Below, in pieces: positions 26,367-35,257 of a DNA stretch of 50,689 nt. The DNA is from an uncultured Candidatus Melainabacteria bacterium (lineage in GTDB: Bacteria > Cyanobacteriota > Vampirovibrionia > Gastranaerophilales > Gastranaerophilaceae): assembly GCA_934675685.1 (NCBI GenBank), contig CAKURL010000010.1, positions 1-50,689 of the forward strand. Reading direction: 5' to 3'. Both the position numbers and the translations under genes were made by a program. Under the pieces are notes generated by a model. It ran no database searches. It worked only from the letters and a program-made list of their open reading frames with translations, and was not told where the DNA came from. Numbering within the stretch: the first letter of the stretch is position 1; each line of letters begins with the position of its first letter.

Positions 26367-27137
26367 TTACATAGCGCCTTTGATTAATTCAATGAAGCTA
26401 TCAGCTTTCAAGCTTGCGCCGCCGATTAAGCCGCCATCGATTTCAGGTTGAGCCATTTGTTCAACGATTGTTGAAGGTTTAACAGAGCCGCCATACAAAA
26501 TTCTGATTTTGTCAGCTGTGTCTTGAGAATATAATTTAGCAACAACTTTTCTGATTTCGCCGATTGTTCTGTTTGCTTCTTGGCTGTCGCAAGATTTGCC
26601 TGTGCCGATTGCCCAGATTGGTTCGTAAGCGATAACAGATTTTTCAACGTCAGCTGCTGACAAGTCTTTTAAAGCTTTTGTGATTTGAGAAGCTAAGTGT
26701 TCATCTGTAACGCCTGCTTCTCTTTGTTCCAATGTTTCGCCGCAGCAGATGATTGGAATTAAGCCTTTAGCCAAGATTGCTTTTGCTTTTTCGTTGATGA
26801 ATTCATCAGATTCATTAAACATTTGACGACGTTCAGAGTGGCCGATGATTACAAATTTAACATCAAAATCAGCTAACATATCCAAAGAAACTTCGCCTGT
26901 ATATGCTCCTGATTCGTTTGGATTAACGTTTTGTGCGCTAAGTGCGATTTTTGGTTCGTTTTTGATTGAATCATGCACTTGCCACAAAGCAGTATATGTA
27001 GGTGCTACAATAACTTCAGGCATTTTAGCTGCGTCTAGCGCTTTTACGCCTTCAACGATGCCGTCGATTAAAGCTTTTGCTTGAGCTTTGTTATTGTTCA
27101 TTTTCCAGTTGCCAGCAATAATAGGTCTTCTTGCCAT
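26367..27137 (-). CDS. tpiA: Triosephosphate isomerase
   Basis: The glycolytic enzyme interconverts dihydroxyacetone phosphate and glyceraldehyde 3-phosphate. Visible catalytic residues are Lys in AGNWKMN, His in VIIGHSERR, and Glu in AYEPIWAIGTG; the phosphate-binding loops end in GGSVKP and DGGLIGGASL. Its length of 256 is normal. AAGGAG precedes the ATG. It appears monocistronic with its own terminator. Confidence 0.98.
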   Translation of the reverse strand: MARRPIIAGNWKMNNNKAQAKALIDGIVEGVKALDAAKMPEVIVAPTYTALWQVHDSIKNEPKIALSAQNVNPNESGAYTGEVSLDMLADFDVKFVIIGHSERRQMFNESDEFINEKAKAILAKGLIPIICCGETLEQREAGVTDEHLASQITKALKDLSAADVEKSVIAYEPIWAIGTGKSCDSQEANRTIGEIRKVVAKLYSQDTADKIRILYGGSVKPSTIVEQMAQPEIDGGLIGGASLKADSFIELIKGAM

Positions 27138-27214
27138 ATTGAACTCCTTTTTTATAAAATAAAATCTTTACAAGCTCATAATAGCACAAAAACAAAAAAT
27201 AAGGGCAAAAAGCA

Positions 27215-28039
27215 TTAAATAATAGATTTTGATAATCTTTCGCTTCTGGATTGAGATAAGATGTTTCTTAATTTCATAATAGCTTGCGCATGCAATTGGC
27301 AAACGCGAGACTCAGACACGTTTATAGCTTCGCCGATTTCTTTTAAGGTCATATTTTCGTGATAATAGAATACGAGAAGCGTTCTTTCGCGCTCAGGCAA
27401 TTTTTTAAGAGCCATTTGCAATTCCCTCTTTGCGTCCGTTTTTTCCATTTCTTCTTCGGGGCGCTTAGAAGAAGAATCTTCAATGGTGTCAATGATTTCG
27501 ACGCTGTCGTCGCCTGTACCTTTTTTGTCGTAGATAGAATTTATGCTAACGTCGCTCGACATCACTTCTAAAATCTTTTCTTCGGACATTCCCATAACAG
27601 AAGCGACTTCGCAAGTCGTGGGCGCTCTTCCTATTTGTTGTTTTAGTCTTTCTGTGGCGAGCTTGATTTCTTTGATTTTCTTCCTCATGCTCCGAGGCAG
27701 CCAATCTGAAGAGCGGATTTTGTCTATGATTGCCCCTCTTATTCTCATAAGAGCATAAGATTCAAACTTTGCGCCTTTGCTTGGGTGATATTTTTCAATA
27801 GCGTCGATTAAGCCTTCAATCCCAAAAGAGACAATATCTTCAAAAGAAAAACTGGAAGGCAAATTAACCTTGATACGCCCCACAACATAGCGCGCAAGGT
27901 AAATATATTGGACAATCAACTTGTCTCTTGCGGCTTTATTTTCTTTGTTGCTTAAATAAAGCTCCCAAAGTGCGCTGAGCTCTTCGTCTGAAAGTCTATT
28001 TATTTTTTTATATGAATCAATGTCAGTATTCTGACTCAT
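27215..28039 (-). CDS. FliA/WhiG-like alternative sigma factor
   Basis: The 274-residue protein has sigma region 2 (FEDIVSFGIEGLIDAIEKYHPSKGAKFESYALMRIRGAI read in pieces: SFGIEGLIDAIEKY, FESYALMRIRGAI), the DWLPRSMRKK segment typical of sigma-28 types, region 3, and region 4 (TLKEIGEAINVSESRVCQLHAQ). This type usually controls flagellar or late developmental genes, but no flagellar gene is in the window. It may direct another regulon, such as pilus or surface proteins. It is the second sigma factor in the window. Confidence 0.9.
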   Translation of the reverse strand: MSQNTDIDSYKKINRLSDEELSALWELYLSNKENKAARDKLIVQYIYLARYVVGRIKVNLPSSFSFEDIVSFGIEGLIDAIEKYHPSKGAKFESYALMRIRGAIIDKIRSSDWLPRSMRKKIKEIKLATERLKQQIGRAPTTCEVASVMGMSEEKILEVMSSDVSINSIYDKKGTGDDSVEIIDTIEDSSSKRPEEEMEKTDAKRELQMALKKLPERERTLLVFYYHENMTLKEIGEAINVSESRVCQLHAQAIMKLRNILSQSRSERLSKSII

Positions 28040-28130
28040 AACTCTTAATCGTTTTCCCCAGTATTTACTCTGTAATTGTCATAAAAGCACATGCTCTTGT
28101 CATCATCTAAATCAATGAAGATTAAAAATC

Positions 28131-28556
28131 TTATACAGCAGAATTTTGTTGAAGATTTTTGTTTATCATTTTTTTAGATTTATCAACATTTTTCATTTCT
28201 TTTTTGATGGCATTTAATTGTTTTTTCAATGCTTTGCAATTTGCAATCGCATTTTGTTTTTCGTTTAGCGCAGTTGTATATTGAGAAGTTTTTGTTGCAA
28301 GTTCTTGTCTCAATTCCACTTGCGCATCGTCTAAATTTACAAGCATAGAATTATATTTTTGTTCTTTGATTGTTGGAGACTTGTAGCTTGAGCTTGTTGA
28401 AGTGGTGCTTTGTGCGGAAGTTGAGCTTGTGCTTTTTACTGCAGGTCGCAATTTGACTTCTTTTGCGTTGTCCATTGAATCAAAAACTGTGCTTGCAGCG
28501 TAAGTGCTTGAAAAACTAACTAGTGATAAAGCAAACAATATTAAAATTTTTTTCAT
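28131..28556 (-). CDS. Small exported coiled-coil protein
   Basis: The N terminus MKKILILFALSLVSFSSTYA is a classic Sec signal peptide, cleaved after about residue 20. A Ser/Thr-rich linker follows (STSSTSAQSTTSTSSS), then a Lys/Gln/Glu-rich helical region (ELRQELATKTSQY, KQLNAIKKEMKNVDKSKK) predicted to form a coiled coil. I choose ATG 28556, behind GGGAGA, rather than TTG 28568, which would place the start inside the ribosome site. The function is unknown; it probably resides in the periplasm or on the envelope. Confidence 0.75.
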   Translation of the reverse strand: MKKILILFALSLVSFSSTYAASTVFDSMDNAKEVKLRPAVKSTSSTSAQSTTSTSSSYKSPTIKEQKYNSMLVNLDDAQVELRQELATKTSQYTTALNEKQNAIANCKALKKQLNAIKKEMKNVDKSKKMINKNLQQNSAV

Positions 28557-28667
28557 AATATCTCCCAAAGACTAAAACTATCTTAACAATATTTTACATA
28601 AGCGCAAAATGGTCGTCAAACGATTTTTGGATAATTACTCTTTTTATTTGATTTATTTTTTTAATGC

Positions 28668-28673
28668 TATAAT
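28668..28673 (+). promoter_or_regulatory. Extended -10 (TGC-TATAAT) 8 nt before the ZIP transporter ATG
   Basis: A perfect TATAAT is preceded by TG at 28665-28666, and only eight bases separate it from the ATG. The nearest alternative ribosome site is absent, predicting a leaderless mRNA. Confidence 0.55.
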
Positions 28674-28681
28674 AATTTCGT

Positions 28682-29521
28682 ATGGAAAAAAGTTTTTTAA
28701 TTGCATTAATATTTTCTACTCTAGCCGGCCTTTCGACGGTTTTGGGTGGATTAGTTACATTTTTTATAAAGAAAAATTCGCTTAAATTTTTGTCCTTTGG
28801 GCTTGGGCTTTCGGCTGGAGTGATGATTTTCATTTCTCTTGTCGACTTGTATCCGGAAGCAAAAGAGCAAATTGTAGCCCAAATGGGAAATAATTTCGCG
28901 TGGCTTACTGTTTTGTTTTTCGCGCTTGGAATGTTGGTCGCGATTTTAATAGATTATTTTGTTCCTGACCATATTCAAGAAAACATGTTTAACAAGCAAA
29001 TTGGCGCAAACGAACAAAACATAGATTCTACTAATTGCGAAGAAAACGAAAATGCCGTGATTTCAATCGGGAAAATCAAAAAAGCAGGCATAATCACGAC
29101 AATAATCGTGGCTGTGCACAATTTTCCGGAAGGCTTGGCGACTTTCTTTACAACAACCCAAAACACAACCTTGGGGCTTGGAATAGTGATAGCCATTGCA
29201 ATCCACAATATTCCGGAAGGAATGGCGATTTCAATCCCCGTATATCAAGCGACGCACTCAAAAAGAAAAGCTTTTTGGTATTCTTTCTTGTCTGGTATGG
29301 CAGAGCCTGTTGGAGGGGTCATTGGCTTTTTCCTTGTGAAAGCATTTTTCCCAGACATTTGCCTTGGGGTGTTGTTCTCTTTTGTTGCAGGCATTATGAC
29401 ATATATTTCAATAGACACCTTGCTTCCTCTTTCAAAAGACTACGACACAGGCCACTATTCAATTAGCGGAGTGTCCTTAGGGCTTATTTTGATGGGGATA
29501 ACTTTAATTTTCTTAGATTAG
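28682..29521 (+). CDS. ZIP-family divalent metal transporter (ZupT-like)
   Basis: The 279-residue membrane protein has about eight hydrophobic segments and the family signature pairs HNFPEGLA and HNIPEGMAIS, which form the transport site for Zn or related metals. An Asn/Glu-rich cytoplasmic loop (about 120-135) separates the two halves, as in ZIPs. It imports divalent metal across the inner membrane. Its stop codon overlaps the convergent radical SAM gene by four bases. Confidence 0.92.
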   Translation: MEKSFLIALIFSTLAGLSTVLGGLVTFFIKKNSLKFLSFGLGLSAGVMIFISLVDLYPEAKEQIVAQMGNNFAWLTVLFFALGMLVAILIDYFVPDHIQENMFNKQIGANEQNIDSTNCEENENAVISIGKIKKAGIITTIIVAVHNFPEGLATFFTTTQNTTLGLGIVIAIAIHNIPEGMAISIPVYQATHSKRKAFWYSFLSGMAEPVGGVIGFFLVKAFFPDICLGVLFSFVAGIMTYISIDTLLPLSKDYDTGHYSISGVSLGLILMGITLIFLD

Positions 29522-30936
29522 TCTTTTTTCACTAATTTAAGAAAAGTGTCATAATAGCTTTTGAATTTTGCAATAGAGTTGATTTTTCCTGCCATTTTCA
29601 AGATATATGAAGGGCGAAGATAGTATTCTCTGTTTAATTTTTTGTTATATTCATAGATTTCTTGAGAAGTTAAGCTATAGCTTTTTGTGCTTGGATAGAT
29701 ATAAGGTTTTTCGTAGTTTATCTCCCCAAGGCGGTTTTTCTTTGCGTATTCATAATATTTCGTGCCAACAAGGGCGGTCGCAGTGTAGAAGCTTGCAAAT
29801 TCTGTGTTCAATTTTTTTGCAAACTTGAAAGTTTTCTCAATTGTTTCTTTTGTTTCCCAAGGAAGCCCAATTACATAGTAAGCATAAATTTGAATACCCA
29901 CTTTTTTGAGCATAGAAACGGCATTTTCAATTTGTTCTATTGTAATTTTTTTCCCAATTTTATCTAAAATTTCTTGAGAGCCGCTTTCAATTCCCATTGA
30001 AACCAAAGTGCAGCCTGCTTTTTTCATCATTTTAAGTGTTTCAAGGTTTAAGGTGTCTGCTCTTGTGTTTACGCAAAAGCTAATCTTTAAACCGGATTCG
30101 ATGATTAACCTGCAAAGCCTTTGCACCCAGCGGTTGTCCAAATTAAAAATATCAGACCAAAAAATGAAGTCTCTAATATTATATTTTTCAACGCATTCTT
30201 TGATTTCTTCTAAAATGAGCTCTGCTTCTTTATATCTTACTTTTGTGCCGTTTAAAACGCTGGCAAGGCAGAAAAAGCAATGGTTTGGGCAGCCTTTTGA
30301 AACTCTTATGATTGTCTGAGGGCGCCTTGTGTCTGGGCGAACATAGAAATTGTTATCTATTAAATCTCTATCTAATTTTGGAAGATAATCAATGTCAGGA
30401 GGAAGTGTTCTATTTGGAGTAGAAATCACTTTGCTTCCCGTTTGATATGTAATTCCTTCTATAGTTTTTAATTCGTGCCCTTGTAAGATTTCTTCAAAAG
30501 CGCCTTCGATTTCTCCTCTTAGAGCAATATCTATTTCAGGGTATTTTTGCATAATCGAATAAGCGCTGAAGTTAAAAATTGCGCCTTTTACGATTATGAT
30601 TGTGTCTTCTAATAAATCTCTTGCTTGGGTGAGTAAGCTCAAATCTTGTTCTAAAGTCACAGAAGCCACGTTCATCACAAGATAATCAGGCTTGAACACT
30701 CTTATGTCTCTAAAAAAGTCATAATAAGATTCATTTTTTAAACTGTAATCTTTGAATTTTGTTTCGTAGCCATATTGTTTTGCAATTGCAGACAAACTCA
30801 TCATATCCACAGGAGCCAAAGGCGGAATAACCACAAGTTCGCTTGTCGGCTGTTGACACCTATCTTCTCTGTTCATCAAGGGCCCTGGGGGGTATATGAA
30901 AAATATTTTCTTTGTATGTTCTTCTGAATTTGTCAT
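29518..30936 (-). CDS. B12-binding-domain radical SAM protein
   Basis: The N-terminal about 170 residues (IFFIYPPGP, VVIPPLAPVDM, AIAKQYGYETKFKDY, LRGEIEGAFEEIL) form a Rossmann-like cobalamin-binding domain. The radical SAM core carries CPNHCFFC, and GIESGSQEILDKIGK marks the typical MTTase/Elp3-like beta-strand. The enzyme could be a methyltransferase or ring-forming enzyme; the substrate is unknown. It starts three bases after the SDR stop, so the two form a transcription unit and may modify one molecule, for example a lipid. Confidence 0.9.
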   Translation of the reverse strand: MTNSEEHTKKIFFIYPPGPLMNREDRCQQPTSELVVIPPLAPVDMMSLSAIAKQYGYETKFKDYSLKNESYYDFFRDIRVFKPDYLVMNVASVTLEQDLSLLTQARDLLEDTIIIVKGAIFNFSAYSIMQKYPEIDIALRGEIEGAFEEILQGHELKTIEGITYQTGSKVISTPNRTLPPDIDYLPKLDRDLIDNNFYVRPDTRRPQTIIRVSKGCPNHCFFCLASVLNGTKVRYKEAELILEEIKECVEKYNIRDFIFWSDIFNLDNRWVQRLCRLIIESGLKISFCVNTRADTLNLETLKMMKKAGCTLVSMGIESGSQEILDKIGKKITIEQIENAVSMLKKVGIQIYAYYVIGLPWETKETIEKTFKFAKKLNTEFASFYTATALVGTKYYEYAKKNRLGEINYEKPYIYPSTKSYSLTSQEIYEYNKKLNREYYLRPSYILKMAGKINSIAKFKSYYDTFLKLVKKD

Positions 30937-30939
30937 TTT

Positions 30940-31740
30940 CTACTTCTTCGATATACGTTTTTTTAAAGCCATTTTGACTATGAAGTTTGTAACTTCTTGC
31001 GGTAAAAATCTTGTTAATTTGGCGATTTTGGAATCCAACCCAAGATTATACACGGCTTTTGGATTTTTCAAATCAATTATTCTTGCAATTTTCTTTGCAA
31101 TGTAGATTGGGTTTGTTGCGTGGAGGGAATTTTTTTGAGCATTTGAAACAAGAAATTCTTTTTCTTTTTCAAATTTGCCTTTTTTGTCCTCTAATGCTTT
31201 TTTGTTATTGTTAATTGAAGATTCCCAAAACTTTGTTGCAATTGCTCCAGGCCTAATGGAGACAACTTTAATTTTACTTTCAATAGAAAATAAATTCAAC
31301 AAAATATCGCCCGAAGCTTTTGAAATGCAATATGGGCTTAAATATGGAAAAATGCCATAAGAAGCCATAGAGCTTACGTTTATGAGCTTTCCTTCTTCTT
31401 TTAAAAATGGCGATAAGTGTTTAATTATTCTTAACAAACCAAATAAATTCACATCTAGCTGCTTTTTAAGCTCAATTTCGTCTAATTCTTCTACTGCTCC
31501 TGCGATTGCTAAACCTGTGAAATTTATTATTGTGTCAAATTTGATATTGTTAAATTTTTCTTTTAAATGTATAAAATCGAGCTCTTGAGAAACGTCTAGG
31601 TGGAATTCTTGTATGTTTTTATTCATAAGCCCAACATGGCGAGAAGTTGCAAAAATAGCATACTTATTTTTGTCTAATTCTTCCATAGTCCTAAGCGCGA
31701 GCTCGGAATTTATTCCGATTATTAATATATTTTTTTGCAT
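30940..31740 (-). CDS. Short-chain dehydrogenase/reductase
   Basis: The 266-residue SDR shows an N-terminal NAD(P) loop (IIGINSELALRTM, altered from GxxxGxG), the NFTG strand in place of the usual NNAG, a catalytic Ser in INVSSMASYG and YCISK (Tyr-x3-Lys), and the RPGAIATKF cap. The C-terminal extension is basic. It precedes the radical SAM gene and both are likely coexpressed. Its start is preceded at six bases by TAGAAT, with no ribosome site. Confidence 0.9.
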   Translation of the reverse strand: MQKNILIIGINSELALRTMEELDKNKYAIFATSRHVGLMNKNIQEFHLDVSQELDFIHLKEKFNNIKFDTIINFTGLAIAGAVEELDEIELKKQLDVNLFGLLRIIKHLSPFLKEEGKLINVSSMASYGIFPYLSPYCISKASGDILLNLFSIESKIKVVSIRPGAIATKFWESSINNNKKALEDKKGKFEKEKEFLVSNAQKNSLHATNPIYIAKKIARIIDLKNPKAVYNLGLDSKIAKLTRFLPQEVTNFIVKMALKKRISKK

Positions 31741-31746
31741 AACAAT

Positions 31747-31752
31747 ATTCTA
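31747..31752 (-). promoter_or_regulatory. -10-like TAGAAT 6 nt before the SDR ATG
   Basis: On the minus strand TAGAAT-ATTGTT-ATG gives a -10-to-start spacing of six and no Shine-Dalgarno site. Confidence 0.4.
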
Positions 31753-31804
31753 TTTTAAATAAAAAAAATTACAAAATCTATTAAGATGAGATTTTGGATT
31801 TAAA

Positions 31805-32431
31805 TTATTCTTCATCTAACAATTTGATTTTCTTTTTAGCTAAAAGATAGCTTGCTTTTCTGTCCATAAACGCGCCTTTTTTTGCGACTTGTTTTGCGAT
31901 ATCGAGCATGTTGTTTTTGATTGCCATATATAGAATAGAATTTGTGGTAATCGCGTCTCTATAGCTGATATTTGCGTTTCTATCGAGCAAATACTGTGCC
32001 ATTTCGTGGTTTTTGTTTTTCAAAGCTTCATATAATTCGCTATAAAACCCTTTGTCTAGTTTGGCGCCTTTGTCATATAGCATTTTTACCATTTCAAAGT
32101 TGTTTTCTTTTGCGGCGACGTAAATCGGATATTGTGCGTTTTCAGGGACATTTGGGTTTATTCCTGCGTTTAATAATATTGCTACGTTTTCAATATTTTT
32201 TTTCTTGATTTGAGAAATTAAGCAAGCACTATTTAGCGCAAGCTTTTTTTGTTCAAGCAAATCTTTCATCTCTTGAGACAATTTGTTTTGATTTTGCATG
32301 CCAGAAATTATCACAGAGCGAGAGGAAAAATCCCCAAAATCTTCTAGGTTAATCGCTGCGTTTGCCTTAAAACAAGCAAATATGAGAACTAATATAGCTA
32401 AGATTTTTTTCATAATAAAAGTATATTTCAT
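31805..32431 (-). CDS. Exported ankyrin-repeat protein
   Basis: A signal peptide (MKKILAILVLIFACFKANA) leads three to four ankyrin-like repeats (NIENVAILLNAGINPNVP, NNFEMVKMLYDKGAKLD, NHEMAQYLLDRNANIS, MLDIAKQVAKKGAFMD). Such proteins mediate protein contacts in the periplasm or at the cell surface. The upstream ATG at 32431 adds six residues to the signal; ATG 32413 gives the cleaner signal peptide. Neither has a strong ribosome site. Confidence 0.8.
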   Translation of the reverse strand: MKYTFIMKKILAILVLIFACFKANAAINLEDFGDFSSRSVIISGMQNQNKLSQEMKDLLEQKKLALNSACLISQIKKKNIENVAILLNAGINPNVPENAQYPIYVAAKENNFEMVKMLYDKGAKLDKGFYSELYEALKNKNHEMAQYLLDRNANISYRDAITTNSILYMAIKNNMLDIAKQVAKKGAFMDRKASYLLAKKKIKLLDEE

Positions 32432-32463
32432 TTTTCTTTTTTTGGCTAAAAAGTTATATTTGT

Positions 32464-33126
32464 TTATAATTCGATTTTTTCAAATTGCGCTATGATTTCT
32501 TCTTTTGTCGGGTTTTTCATCTCTTCGATTTCAGCTAAGATTGGAATATCATAGAAATTTTTAAGTTCGCGTGTGAAGTTTTTTTCGGATAACGTTGGGT
32601 TTTTTGATGTTTGGTTGATTATTATCCCTTTGATTTTAATATCATTTCTTAAAGCGCAATCAATAGTCATTAAAAGGTGGTTTAATCTTCCTAGTTTTGG
32701 AGTTGTGACGATTATTATTTCTTGATTTAATTCTTTAATCAAGTCGCAAAAAAGCTTCCCTTTAGAAACTGGGCAATAAAGCCCTCCAGCACCTTCTGAG
32801 ATTACTAAATCAAAAGGAGAAGAAAATTCTTCAAAGTCTTTTTTGATTTTATTAAAATCAACTTCAATATTATCAATCAAAGAAGCGAGCCCGGGAGAGA
32901 CTTCGCCCTTAAAAAGATAGGAATATTTTGACTCTATTTTTTCAAATTTATTTAATTCAAATAAATCCGGAGCAACTAAAACTCCCTCTTTTTCGTAAGC
33001 TCCGCTTTGAAGAGGTTTAAAATAGCCTGTTTTTAGCCCTTTTTTAATAGAAGCCAAGCAAAGCCCCAAAGAAACAAAAGTCTTGCCTATATCTGTATCC
33101 ACCCCTGTTATAAAAATTTTTTTCAT
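32464..33126 (-). CDS. bioD: Dethiobiotin synthetase
   Basis: BioD forms the ureido ring of dethiobiotin from 7,8-diaminopelargonate, CO2 and ATP. Its 220 residues show the P-loop GVDTDIGKTFVS, the substrate Lys in YFKPLQSGA, EGAGGLYCPV and TTPKLGRLNH. AAGAGG precedes the ATG. No other biotin genes occur in the window. Confidence 0.94.
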   Translation of the reverse strand: MKKIFITGVDTDIGKTFVSLGLCLASIKKGLKTGYFKPLQSGAYEKEGVLVAPDLFELNKFEKIESKYSYLFKGEVSPGLASLIDNIEVDFNKIKKDFEEFSSPFDLVISEGAGGLYCPVSKGKLFCDLIKELNQEIIIVTTPKLGRLNHLLMTIDCALRNDIKIKGIIINQTSKNPTLSEKNFTRELKNFYDIPILAEIEEMKNPTKEEIIAQFEKIEL

Positions 33127-33184
33127 ATCAAACCTCTTTTCCTTTAAGGTCTATCCTACATCAAAGATGAAGGCCGTTTTTGAA

Positions 33185-33203
33185 TTGTAAAGAAATATTA
33201 CAA
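33185..33203. promoter_or_regulatory. Palindrome upstream of the ribbon-helix-helix gene
   Basis: TTGTAA (33185-33190) and TTACAA (33198-33203) are perfect inverted repeats with a seven-base spacer. A TATACT that could be a -10 lies at 33237-33242. Small RHH proteins often autoregulate through such sites; the link is inference. Confidence 0.4.
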
Positions 33204-33296
33204 AAGAAAACAACTCAGGCAATTTTTCAAAAAGGATATACTTTATATATATGTAAGAAGTCAATAAGAAATACCAAATCATAAGGAGAGTATAAA

Positions 33297-33485
33297 ATGG
33301 CAAGAGTTTTAATTTCAATGCCCGAAAAATTTTTAGACCAAATCGATTCAGTTGCTGAAGGCGAAAATCGCTCCAGAAGCGAACTAATCAGAGAAGCATT
33401 GAGAACATATATCAATCGTTCAAAAATGAGAGAAAGCTCAATCGCAAACAAAAATGCAGCTATTCTTGAAGCTCTTCTAGATTAA
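33297..33485 (+). CDS. Ribbon-helix-helix (CopG-type) DNA-binding protein
   Basis: The 62-residue protein opens with the RHH fold: a beta strand MARVLISMPEKF, then LDQIDSVAEGENRSRSELIREALRTYI, which fits the CopG/MetJ/antitoxin class. A strong AAGGAGAG ribosome site lies upstream. No toxin gene follows; the next gene is convergent. It may be a solitary repressor rather than a toxin-antitoxin component. Confidence 0.85.
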   Translation: MARVLISMPEKFLDQIDSVAEGENRSRSELIREALRTYINRSKMRESSIANKNAAILEALLD

Positions 33486-33551
33486 TTTAAAATAAAACTA
33501 AATAAAATATTTTTATTGCAAACGTTTTGGGTAAAAATAATAGAAATTTAA

Positions 33552-33577
33552 AAGGGTGCTTTTTTAAGCACCCTTCT
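33552..33577. terminator. Stem-loop terminator between convergent genes
   Basis: AAGGGTGCTT and AAGCACCCTT form a ten-pair stem around TTTT. A T-run follows on the minus strand, so it best terminates the minus-strand exported-protein gene; it may also end the RHH transcript. Confidence 0.7.
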
Positions 33578-33596
33578 CGTATGTTTTGTTTAAGCG

Positions 33597-33881
33597 CTAA
33601 ATGCGGTTATGCCAAACGCCACCTTTTCTATCTGCGATTGCGTCATAGCAAGACCAAAAGCGAAATATCCCAGTCAGCCCCAAGACTGCGTGTGTCGCAT
33701 TTTTTTCAAAGCTGTTGTCGTTGATGGCTTGCCCAATCCCTGGCCAAATCAACAAAGACAACAACCCAGCGCCCACAGAACGGGCTGAAACTGTGCCGTT
33801 TGTGCCGTGTGTTCCTGCAAAAGTCGGAACAAAAGACGACATCATCGCAAAAAGCGCAAATAAAACTAATAATTTTTTCAT
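33597..33881 (-). CDS. Small exported protein
   Basis: A Sec signal (MKKLLVLFALFAMMSSFVPTFAG) is followed by a short Thr/Asn/Gly-rich stretch and a hydrophobic segment LLSLLIWPGIGQAIND, then AVLGLTGIFRFWSCYDAIADR. The hydrophobic part resembles a membrane-inserting hairpin. The family is not recognised. A minor, membrane-associated or periplasmic role is likely. Confidence 0.75.
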   Translation of the reverse strand: MKKLLVLFALFAMMSSFVPTFAGTHGTNGTVSARSVGAGLLSLLIWPGIGQAINDNSFEKNATHAVLGLTGIFRFWSCYDAIADRKGGVWHNRI

Positions 33882-33953
33882 ATTTTCCTCTTTAATCCTT
33901 TATTTTACTTTAAGTAATGAAACAAATTGTGTCAAGAAATTAATTTTTTGTGC

Positions 33954-33959
33954 TAAACT
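33954..33959 (+). promoter_or_regulatory. Extended -10 (TGC-TAAACT) 8 nt before the TolC-like ATG
   Basis: TG at 33951-33952 precedes TAAACT, and eight bases separate it from ATG 33968. No ribosome site is visible. Confidence 0.45.
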
Positions 33960-33967
33960 TGTTTGGT

Positions 33968-35233
33968 ATGAAGAAGCATTATATAAGTTTATTTTTCGTA
34001 CTATGCCTTTTGTTAAGTCAATTTTCAAACGCACAAGTTCAAAATATCGACTTAAAAGGCTTAATTTCTATTGGTTTGGAACACAATTGCGAATTAAAGC
34101 AAAAAAAGCTTGAATTAGAAATTGCACAAAAAGAAATCAAAATCGCAAACAGATTAAAAAACCCAGAGCTTCAATCAAACGTCGTTATGGGAAATGTTGC
34201 TTTGGGAAATTCTTCTCAAGCCGGAGTTAATTTGCCAATCGAAGTGATGAAAAGGGGAATTAGAAAAAAAATCGCTTCAAAAAGTTATAGAATAAAAGAG
34301 ACTGAATATCATCAAGCGCAACATAACTACAAGCTTCAAATCATGCAAGCATACTTTGATGTTTTGTATGCTAAATCAATCTATAAAATCCAACAAGACC
34401 GTTTGAAATTATTTAAAGATTTAGTAAAAATCACAACAGACAAGCCAAAATATCCAAGCTACGAAATAGATAACTTAAAAGCGGATATTGAATATGCGCA
34501 ACAACAAATCGCCACAAACCGTGCAAAAGCTTTAATGATTGAAAAACAATTTGAATTGAATAAAGTCTTAAATACGGGCGATGATAGTATTATGTATGAC
34601 ACAAAAGAAGCGACTTTGCTTATTCCTTGGGCTTTTTTAGAAATCAAGCTTCCTGAATACGAAAAAATCGAGCAAATTGCTTTAGAACACAGTTATATTC
34701 TTAAAATTTCAAATCAAGAGATTGAAAAATCAAAAGACGAAGTAACCCAAGCAAAAAGACAAAGAATTCCTGATATTTCAATTGCAGGAGGCTATGCTTG
34801 GCAAGCATATAAAAACACTCCAAATAACTTTGGGGGTGCTTTTGTCGGTTTTGGAATGGATATTCCTGTTTTATATAACTACACGCCAGACATACAAAAA
34901 GCAAAGTTGTTCCTAGAAAAAAGCAAAGTCAAAAGAAAATCTTATGAATATCAGCTTAAATATGAACTAAAAAAAGACTATAATACTTTTAAATATTCTG
35001 CGCAAAATATGGAATATTCTAAAAAAATCTTAGAAGATTCAAGAAAAATTGTAAAATTATCAACAAAAGGCTATATTGAAGGAAAAAATTCTTATACAGA
35101 TTTGTTGATAAACGAAAAAGGTCATCAAAACGTTTTGAGCGAATATTTGACCACATTGCACAGGCATTTTTATTCATATTTAGAAATCATACAAGATACA
35201 GGACAAGATATTTCCGAAGAAGAATTATTGTAA
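33968..35233 (+). CDS. TolC-family outer membrane efflux protein
   Basis: The 421-residue protein begins with a signal peptide (MKKHYISLFFVLCLLLSQFSNA) and is rich in long amphipathic helices with two internal repeats. These include GLEHNCELKQKKLELEIAQKEIK and the later KISNQEIEKSKDEVTQAKRQ, each followed by an aromatic beta-region; this is the TolC/CusC helical-barrel pattern. It provides the outer-membrane exit channel of a tripartite exporter. It is followed by an ABC permease 24 bases downstream. I choose ATG 33968 over GTG 33950, since the latter would add residues before the signal peptide and the -10-like box lies inside it. Confidence 0.9.
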   Translation: MKKHYISLFFVLCLLLSQFSNAQVQNIDLKGLISIGLEHNCELKQKKLELEIAQKEIKIANRLKNPELQSNVVMGNVALGNSSQAGVNLPIEVMKRGIRKKIASKSYRIKETEYHQAQHNYKLQIMQAYFDVLYAKSIYKIQQDRLKLFKDLVKITTDKPKYPSYEIDNLKADIEYAQQQIATNRAKALMIEKQFELNKVLNTGDDSIMYDTKEATLLIPWAFLEIKLPEYEKIEQIALEHSYILKISNQEIEKSKDEVTQAKRQRIPDISIAGGYAWQAYKNTPNNFGGAFVGFGMDIPVLYNYTPDIQKAKLFLEKSKVKRKSYEYQLKYELKKDYNTFKYSAQNMEYSKKILEDSRKIVKLSTKGYIEGKNSYTDLLINEKGHQNVLSEYLTTLHRHFYSYLEIIQDTGQDISEEELL

Positions 35234-35257
35234 AATTTAAATTAAAAAGGAAAAAAG

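Noticed and set aside
33297..33881. Toxin-antitoxin pair of the RHH gene with the next small gene
   Set aside because: The next gene is on the opposite strand, encodes an exported protein with a signal peptide, and is separated by a terminator.
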